A stretch of DNA of 10,715 bases from Planctomycetota bacterium (GTDB lineage: Bacteria; Planctomycetota; Brocadiia; JAJRTI01). Shown in pieces: positions 1 to 4,047 of the stretch (position 1 is its first letter; each line of letters starts with the position of its first letter). The DNA lies in the NCBI GenBank assembly GCA_024278415.1, contig JAJRTI010000774.1:1-10715 (forward strand), given 5' to 3'. Below the pieces are notes generated by a model. It made no database searches. It saw only the letters and a list, made by a program, of their open reading frames with translations, and was not told the DNA's origin. The position numbers and the translations under genes were made by a program.

Positions 1-1
1 C

Positions 2-514
2 TCCCGGTGCCGAGGCTGCGGGAAACCGCTCCACTGCAACGACCCGCTTTGCGACGCCGCGGCTGGCGGCGAGTGCCCCTTGGGGGCTCGGTGCCCGTTC
101 AAGAGTGGCTTCTGCCCCGAATGCGCCGCGCTCGGCGCGGCCATCGCGATGGCGGGACAGGGCCAGGGCGGCGGCAAGGGGCAAGGCAAGGGCGGCAAGG
201 GCCAGGGCGGCATGGGGGGAGCCGGCCGCGGCAAGGGCGGCGACTGGGGCGAGTTGCCCGACGTGGACGTGGACTTCAAGGCGACCAAGATCAAGGGCAT
301 GCGCTCGAAGGCCAAGCCGCTGGGCGTGTACTTCACCCGTGGCGCCGGCAAGGCCGGCAAGGCCAAGGCGCGGGCGGTGGAGGTGGTGCGCGAGTTCCGC
401 GCCGCGGCCGAGGAGGCGCTCGTGAAGGAGCGTATCCCCCAGGGGCACAAGGACTACATCCGCAAATACTTCGACACGATCCAGCCAGAGAAGAAGGAAG
501 GCGCGGGCAAGTAG
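2..514 (+). CDS. C-terminal fragment of an unrecognised Cys-rich, Gly/Lys-rich protein
   Basis: The frame is open from base 2 to the TAG at 512-514, so this is the last 170 residues of a longer protein whose start lies outside the window. A TTG at 80 could be read as a start but has no Shine-Dalgarno sequence and would discard half of the cysteines. Residues 3-41 hold eight cysteines (C3, C6, C12, C17, C25, C31, C38, C41) in mostly CxxC-like spacing with a nearby His, which suggests one or two structural zinc sites. A low-complexity linker of about 30 Gly, Gln and Lys residues follows. The last 80 residues are a basic, mostly helical region ending in an IPQGHKDYIRKYFDTIQP motif. That ending resembles the C-termini of large uncharacterised proteins I associate with planctomycete genomes, but I cannot name a family. 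It points toward the chaperone operon and is probably independent of it. No function is proposed. Confidence 0.75.
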   Translation, partial: SRCRGCGKPLHCNDPLCDAAAGGECPLGARCPFKSGFCPECAALGAAIAMAGQGQGGGKGQGKGGKGQGGMGGAGRGKGGDWGELPDVDVDFKATKIKGMRSKAKPLGVYFTRGAGKAGKAKARAVEVVREFRAAAEEALVKERIPQGHKDYIRKYFDTIQPEKKEGAGK

Positions 515-543
515 CGGACGGAGACGGAGGAGGGCATGAATTG

Positions 544-561
544 GAAGCCGCCGCAGGCTTC
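544..561. terminator. weak hairpin between convergent genes
   Basis: A perfect 6-bp inverted repeat (GAAGCC, 6-nt loop, GGCTTC) lies in the 92-bp gap between the stop of the left-edge gene and the stop of the last gene of the minus-strand operon. The position suits a bidirectional terminator. However, neither side has a T-run, so intrinsic termination is only a guess. The rest of the gap (515-606) shows nothing else recognisable. Confidence 0.25.
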
Positions 562-606
562 AGCTTCGTGGCGCATCCAGTGCGACTGAGAAGCAAGGGG
601 GGCAGG

Positions 607-867
607 CTAACGAGCCAGCAAGTCGGCGATTGTGTCGAGGCTTCGCCCACTTGGCGTAGGGCGAAGCCATTGAGCCTGCGCCGCGAGTTCAGCAGCCCGT
701 GCGAAGTTGCCGGCGCTGAGAGCCGTACGGGCGGCCTCGCGCGCGCGATAGGCTGACGCCTCCAGTTGCATGAGCCGTGTCAGGTCGGCCCCGCAGCGCG
801 AGCACTCGAGCGCGCCTCGAAACGTGGCGCGGCAGACCGGGCATCTTGAGGCGGGCCGGCGGTCCAC
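607..867 (-). CDS. small zinc-ribbon protein, last gene of the Hsp70 operon
   Basis: An 86-residue protein. The GTG start at 867 shares its first G with the last base of the Hsp70 TAG stop, and a GAGGG Shine-Dalgarno lies 6 nt upstream inside the Hsp70 coding end. This argues for translational coupling and against the longer open frame, whose extra residues are a shadow of Hsp70. The N-terminus has CPVC (C9, C12) and CSRC (C22, C25), a classic four-cysteine zinc ribbon. It is followed by two Ala-rich amphipathic helices (about residues 30-70) like a single TPR hairpin, then an LRPTPSGRSL segment. The family seems to recur beside Hsp70 genes in other bacteria as far as I recall, but I cannot name it. 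Inference: a cofactor or adaptor of the adjacent Hsp70, made in fixed proportion to it. It could instead be a regulatory zinc protein. Confidence 0.75.
   Translation of the reverse strand: MDRRPASRCPVCRATFRGALECSRCGADLTRLMQLEASAYRAREAARTALSAGNFARAAELAAQAQWLRPTPSGRSLDTIADLLAR
639..668. repeat. 10-bp perfect inverted repeat inside the zinc-ribbon gene
   Basis: Arms GGCTTCGCCC and GGGCGAAGCC (639-648, 659-668) flank a 10-nt loop. The repeat falls in the codons for the LRPTPSGRSL segment near the 3' end of the operon. It could form a strong GC-rich RNA hairpin about 30 nt before the stop codon, but no T-run follows on the minus strand. It may protect the mRNA 3' end, or it may be chance from codon choice in GC-rich DNA. 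Confidence 0.45.
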
Positions 868-1457
868 TATTTGCCCTCGATGAAGAAGAGCAGCTCCCGC
901 AACGCCTCGACGGCCCCTGATAGATCTTCGACGTTGTGGGACTCGATGGCGGACTCGATCTGCTCGTGCAGACCGATGGCCTCTTCCTTGTCCTCGTCGT
1001 GCATTTGGTCCAGCCGATCCCGGGATCGGGCGAGGAGGGCCTGGGCTTCCTCTATCGCTTGGGCCCACTCAGGCGCGGCCCCTTCGGCCTGGGCGGGCGT
1101 TGCAACAGGCTCGGGTTCCTCCGCTTCGACCGGCCCGTCGTCTTCGATCTCGATGGCGTCGACTAGATCGGCCAACTTGTCTTGCCGAGTCTGGTAGAGA
1201 TCGTCGAGCCGTTTGGAACTCTCCGCAATCTCCTCCTCGCTTCGCTGCTCGAACGCGTTGCTGATGGTGATGTGCTTCGACAGGCCCGTGCGCTTCTCGA
1301 TGGCGGTCACGTGCAGAATCCCGTCGATGTCGAGGCTCATGCGGCAGAGCACATCGTTCGGATCCGGGGTCGGCGAGAGCCCTTCCACGCTGAACTGCCC
1401 CACGAGTACATTCTTGAGAGCATCGGGATTGTCCCCTTGGTAGATGAATATGTCCAC
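867..1457 (-). CDS. Hsp70 C-terminal part (rest of substrate-binding domain and lid), after an in-frame TAA
   Basis: This 196-codon stretch continues in the same frame as the upstream Hsp70 part with only one TAA codon between them. It opens with GTG in a VDIFIYQGDN context, which matches the Hsp70 beta-sandwich strand that follows a DNQ-like turn (IHVLQGE in E. coli DnaK). Residues 1-65 complete the substrate-binding sandwich, with a VLVGQFSVEGL and a DIDGILHVTA motif. Then come the TGLSKHITI strand, a charged helix, an acidic Glu/Pro/Ala-rich linker (about 105-130) and a short helical lid ending in LLFFIEGK, without the EEVD or DnaK-type tail. The GTG has no Shine-Dalgarno. Separate expression would therefore need termination-reinitiation at TAAGTG, and otherwise the region is made only by readthrough or not at all. 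Alternative: the 3' half of a pseudogene or a sequencing error. Homology is certain; expression is not. Confidence 0.7.
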   Translation of the reverse strand: MDIFIYQGDNPDALKNVLVGQFSVEGLSPTPDPNDVLCRMSLDIDGILHVTAIEKRTGLSKHITISNAFEQRSEEEIAESSKRLDDLYQTRQDKLADLVDAIEIEDDGPVEAEEPEPVATPAQAEGAAPEWAQAIEEAQALLARSRDRLDQMHDEDKEEAIGLHEQIESAIESHNVEDLSGAVEALRELLFFIEGK

Positions 1458-1460
1458 TTA
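1458..1460 (-). other. in-frame TAA stop inside the Hsp70 gene
   Basis: Codon 417 of the Hsp70 frame is TAA. The frame is open and homologous to Hsp70 on both sides with no frameshift, so one base substitution explains it. The position falls between two substrate-domain strands, where the residue varies among Hsp70s. TAA also ends the helical-repeat gene upstream in the same operon (4048-4050), which argues against a reassigned genetic code. Confidence 0.85.
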
Positions 1461-2708
1461 CGTCTGGTAGGGATAGGAGGTGGTGTAGAGGTCGGTCCGG
1501 GTGACGGGAAGCGGGGTGTTGCGCTGAATGATGGGATGGTAGCAGTGCGGGTACGGCTGTCCATCGCGCTCGCCGAGATAGGACGGGCCGAAGGAGTAGG
1601 GCGACACGTCCACGAGCACGCGCTCGACCTCTCGCCCCGCGAGGCGCGACGCGAGCACTCCGGCTCCCAGCGCCACGCACAGGTCGGGGTGGATGTCTTG
1701 CTGGGGTTCGAGCCCCGTGCGGTCCTCGAGCACGCGGGCCACCAGCGGCGTGCGCGTCGAGCCGCCTACGAGCAGCGCCGCGTCGAGGTCCGACGCGGTC
1801 TTGCCGGCGTCGTCCAAGGCCTTGGACACGCTATCGAGCGTGGACTCGACGAGCGGACGGATGAGGTCCTCGTACTCGCTGCGCGACAATTCGACCTCCA
1901 GGTGCACCGGGTTGCCATCGACCGTGAGCAGCGCTTCCTCGCGCACGGTGACATAGGGCTCGAAGCTCAACTGCATCTTCGCCTCTTCCGCGGCTCGCCA
2001 CAGCCGCGCGCGCGCCTGAGCGTGCTCGTCCGTAAGCTCCACGTTGTGCTGGCTCTTGAGTTCCTGAAGCAGCCTCCCGACCACCAGTTGGTCGAAGTCG
2101 TCTCCGCCGAGGCGGTTGTTGCCGTGGCTGGCGAGCACCTCGGTCACGTCGCCCTCGATGATGACAATGGACACGTCGAACGTGCCTCCGCCGAGGTCAT
2201 AGACCATCACCGTGCGCCGTTCGCCTTCGCCGTATCCGTACGCCAAACTGGCCGCGGTCGGCTCGTTCAGAATCCGCACGACTTCCAGGCCGGCCAATGC
2301 GCCGGCCTCGCGGGTGGCATTGCGCTGGGCGTCGGAGAAGTAGGCTGGCACGGTGATGACGGCCTTGGTGACGGGGCGTCCGAGCGCACCCTGCGCCCAC
2401 TCTGCGAGTTCGCGCAGGATCAGGGCCGAGATGTCCTGAGGCGTGAACGTCTGGTCGCCCAACGACACGGTCTCGTCGCTGCCCATCTTGCGCTTGATGC
2501 TGCGCACCGTTCGGTCCGGGTAGAGCAGTTGTTGGTTGCGGGCCGCTTGGCCTACCAACAGTTCGCCCGTGGGTGACAGGCCCACACACGAGGGGAGGAG
2601 CTTTTGGTCGCCGGGGCCGAGGACTTGCACCTTGCCGCCCACGAAGGCCGCGACCTCGGAGTTCGTGGTCCCCAGGTCAATGCCGATGATGCAGTCGTTT
2701 TCGCTCAT
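1458..2708 (-). CDS. dnaK: Hsp70 (DnaK-like) ATPase domain plus start of the substrate domain
   Basis: A 416-residue product read from ATG at 2708, with an AGGA 9 nt upstream. The nucleotide-binding domain is intact: the phosphate-1 loop IDLGTTNS (10-17), PAYFSDAQRNATREAG (121-136), NEPTAASLAYGYG (148-160), the phosphate-2 loop VYDLGGGTFDVS (169-180), GGDDFD (201-206) and LLVGGSTRTPLV (312-323). The hydrophobic interdomain linker RVLVDVSP sits at 363-370. The first substrate-domain strands follow and contain an atypical Cys/His-bearing stretch (about 384-396). A TAA after residue 416 ends the frame; with the downstream part the protein would be 613 residues, close to DnaK (about 640). Family role: ATP-driven binding and release of unfolded clients. 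The product as coded would keep ATPase activity but lack a complete peptide-binding sandwich and lid. Operon partners suggest a specialised paralogue rather than the housekeeping DnaK, but this is inference. Confidence 0.85.
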   Translation of the reverse strand: MSENDCIIGIDLGTTNSEVAAFVGGKVQVLGPGDQKLLPSCVGLSPTGELLVGQAARNQQLLYPDRTVRSIKRKMGSDETVSLGDQTFTPQDISALILRELAEWAQGALGRPVTKAVITVPAYFSDAQRNATREAGALAGLEVVRILNEPTAASLAYGYGEGERRTVMVYDLGGGTFDVSIVIIEGDVTEVLASHGNNRLGGDDFDQLVVGRLLQELKSQHNVELTDEHAQARARLWRAAEEAKMQLSFEPYVTVREEALLTVDGNPVHLEVELSRSEYEDLIRPLVESTLDSVSKALDDAGKTASDLDAALLVGGSTRTPLVARVLEDRTGLEPQQDIHPDLCVALGAGVLASRLAGREVERVLVDVSPYSFGPSYLGERDGQPYPHCYHPIIQRNTPLPVTRTDLYTTSYPYQT

Positions 2709-2717
2709 GAGGGGTTA

Positions 2718-2721
2718 TCCT
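2718..2721 (-). promoter_or_regulatory. Hsp70 ribosome binding site
   Basis: AGGA lies 9 nt before the ATG at 2708 and supports that start. In the 107-bp gap between grpE and the Hsp70 gene I found no convincing -35/-10 pair or sigma-54 site. Confidence 0.5.
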
Positions 2722-2770
2722 GGTTGGATAGTGCCTTGTGTTGGCGTATTTTTGCCGAGCGCGGGCAAGA

Positions 2771-2812
2771 GAAGCGGACGGACATCCTGGCCGAAGGCTT
2801 TCCGTCCTCTTC
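2771..2812. repeat. 12-bp imperfect inverted repeat between grpE and the Hsp70 gene
   Basis: Arms 2771-2782 and 2801-2812 pair at 11 of 12 positions around an 18-nt loop that can itself fold a small GCC/GGC hairpin. This is by far the longest gap in an otherwise tightly packed operon (107 bp), and the hairpin occupies most of its grpE-proximal half. No T-run follows on the minus strand. Likely roles are mRNA processing, 3'-end protection of the upstream transcript or partial attenuation that sets Hsp70 dosage apart from grpE. This is inference from position and structure. Confidence 0.45.
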
Positions 2813-2815
2813 GTC

Positions 2816-3706
2816 TCACCGCCGGAACACGGCCGCGAGCCTATGGAATACTCTTGCCCAGAACGATTCCGGCTCCGGCTTCGGCGGCGGCTGGCGCGCC
2901 ACCTTCACCTCGGCCAAACGAAACAAGTCGCCGTTCCATTCGTAGCCGGCGCGATAGACTTCGAGCACGGTCCCTTCCGGGGCCTGGTCGGTCTCTTCGA
3001 CATCGACCGCCTTCATCAGGTGGGGATCGAACGGCTTGCCGTCGCAGCGGATCTCTCGCACACCGAGACGGCCGAGCACCTCGTCCACATACTCCAGACT
3101 CAGGCGGTACCCGGTCTGCAGGCTGGGGGCGGCGTCGGCAATGCTCTCGTATTGCCGGATTCGCCGCGCGGCCTGCACGCGCTCGGTGTACGACTGCGCC
3201 GCGCCCAGGCCGCGGGCCATCCTCTCTCGGATATCAATCAAGACCTCCGCCATATCCGTCCGCGCACGGCGCTCGGCCTCGCGGGCGGCCTCCTGGGTGC
3301 GCGCCTCACGATCTTCTTGGATGGACTCGGCCAGGCGTTGGGTCTGCTCGGCGGTCCTTTGTTGCGCTTCGCGAACCGCCGGCGTGTCGGCGGCCAGCGG
3401 CTCGAGCGTGTCGTTGAGTTGTTTGAAGGCCCGCCCCTGAAGCTTGATCTCCTGCGTCAGCGCGGTCATGGCTGACCACAGCGCATGGAGGCTGCACTCG
3501 CCCTCGCCGGCGGCCTCGCCAGAGTCGCTCTCCACCAGGGCCATGATTTCAGGCGCGAGGCCGGCCGGCGGCTCCTCAGCCGCGAGCGCCTCATCTAGCC
3601 GTTGTTCGAAACGAGCCAGCAGCCGCGCGCGGAGATCCCCATCGGCATCTGAGTCGCTCTGCGTCTCGGCCAGCCCATTGGGGGGAGTCGTTTCGTCCCA
3701 GCTCAC
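2816..3706 (-). CDS. grpE: GrpE-type nucleotide exchange factor, divergent
   Basis: A 296-residue protein. The GTG at 3706 lies 2 nt after the J-protein TAG and has GGGAGAG 8 nt upstream, so the longer open frame running into the J gene is rejected. The GrpE signature is at the C-terminus: DMAEVLIDIRERMARGL (151-167), FDPHLMKAVDVEE (226-238), EGTVLEVYRAGYEWNGDLFRLAEVKVA (244-270). An extended, charged Gln/Glu/Arg-rich segment (about 112-150) should form the dimeric coiled coil. A separate N-terminal helical segment (ALWSAMTALTQEIKLQGRAF, 75-94) precedes it. Standard GrpE is about 190-200 residues, so this one carries an extra acidic N-terminus of about 70 residues and a Pro-rich link to a terminal amphipathic helix (SFWARVFHRLAAVFRR). 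It releases ADP from Hsp70. The adjacent gene makes this Hsp70 its likely partner. Confidence 0.85.
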   Translation of the reverse strand: MSWDETTPPNGLAETQSDSDADGDLRARLLARFEQRLDEALAAEEPPAGLAPEIMALVESDSGEAAGEGECSLHALWSAMTALTQEIKLQGRAFKQLNDTLEPLAADTPAVREAQQRTAEQTQRLAESIQEDREARTQEAAREAERRARTDMAEVLIDIRERMARGLGAAQSYTERVQAARRIRQYESIADAAPSLQTGYRLSLEYVDEVLGRLGVREIRCDGKPFDPHLMKAVDVEETDQAPEGTVLEVYRAGYEWNGDLFRLAEVKVARQPPPKPEPESFWARVFHRLAAVFRR

Positions 3707-3708
3707 GT

Positions 3709-4026
3709 CTATCGCTCTCCCAGCACTTCGAGCCAGGGCTTCGGGCCGACGAAGCGGCGCTGGGTCTTTTGGGCCTCCACCAGCGAGGCCAAGGGAGCCT
3801 CCGGGTCGGCGGACAGGAGCATCACCTGGCTGCGCCGGCGAGGATCTTTCAGCGCGTCGTACGCGTCTCGAATCCGCTCGAACTCCTCGGGCGACCGATC
3901 CGGCGGGCACTCCTTCACGCGGCGCAGGTACGCGGCCCGGATCGCCTCGTCGTCTGCGTCCTCTGTCACGCCCAGGACATCGAACGGGCTCTCGCTTGGT
4001 GCGAGCACGGTCTCGGGCTTGTTCAC
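3709..4026 (-). CDS. short J-domain-like protein lacking the HPD histidine
   Basis: A 105-residue protein starting at GTG 4026, with GGAGG 7 nt upstream. No longer start is needed. Residues 13-65 follow the J-domain pattern: PFDVLGV (helix I), EAIRAAYLRRVKE (helix II), a turn, then EEFERIRDAYDALKDPRRR (helix III). The turn that should carry HPD reads ECPPDR (39-44): P and D are present, but the His that triggers Hsp70 ATPase is replaced (C40 or P41 depending on alignment) and one Pro is extra. The last 40 residues have no domain I recognise. In known J proteins, loss of the HPD His abolishes ATPase stimulation. This may therefore be a J-like docking or regulatory protein rather than a true Hsp40. 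It sits between the helical-repeat gene and grpE, 2 nt from grpE, so co-translation is likely. Confidence 0.8.
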   Translation of the reverse strand: MNKPETVLAPSESPFDVLGVTEDADDEAIRAAYLRRVKECPPDRSPEEFERIRDAYDALKDPRRRSQVMLLSADPEAPLASLVEAQKTQRRFVGPKPWLEVLGER

Positions 4027-4033
4027 TGTTTGG

Positions 4034-4038
4034 CCTCC
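4034..4038 (-). promoter_or_regulatory. strong ribosome binding site for the J-like gene
   Basis: A full GGAGG with 7-nt spacing to the GTG at 4026 decides this start. It lies in the 21-bp gap after the TAA of the upstream gene. Confidence 0.7.
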
Positions 4039-4047
4039 ATTGGCGGC

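Noticed and set aside
7..756. A 249-codon plus-strand open frame at the left edge
   Set aside because: Arg/Gly-rich composition, overlaps the better supported Cys-rich frame, and runs through the convergent gap into the zinc-ribbon gene.
868..1068. N-terminal extension of the zinc-ribbon gene
   Set aside because: The extra residues are an Arg/Pro-rich shadow of the Hsp70 C-terminus. The GTG at 867 overlaps the Hsp70 stop with a proper Shine-Dalgarno.
1458..1460. Stop-codon reassignment or selenocysteine/pyrrolysine insertion at the Hsp70 stop
   Set aside because: The codon is TAA, not TGA or TAG. TAA also terminates the first gene of the same operon, so neither special decoding nor a recoded genome is the simple explanation.
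1182..2576. A 464-codon open frame on the plus strand opposite the Hsp70 gene
   Set aside because: Long antisense frames opposite hsp70 genes are a well-known by-product of codon bias. The translation shows no domain, no Shine-Dalgarno, and the sense strand is unmistakable Hsp70.
2709..2770. A sigma-54 promoter before the Hsp70 gene (GGCAC motif)
   Set aside because: The GGCAC is not followed by a properly spaced TTGC element.
3707..3910. N-terminal extension of GrpE into the J-like gene
   Set aside because: The extension is the J gene read in another frame; the GTG at 3706 has a good Shine-Dalgarno and sits just after the J stop.
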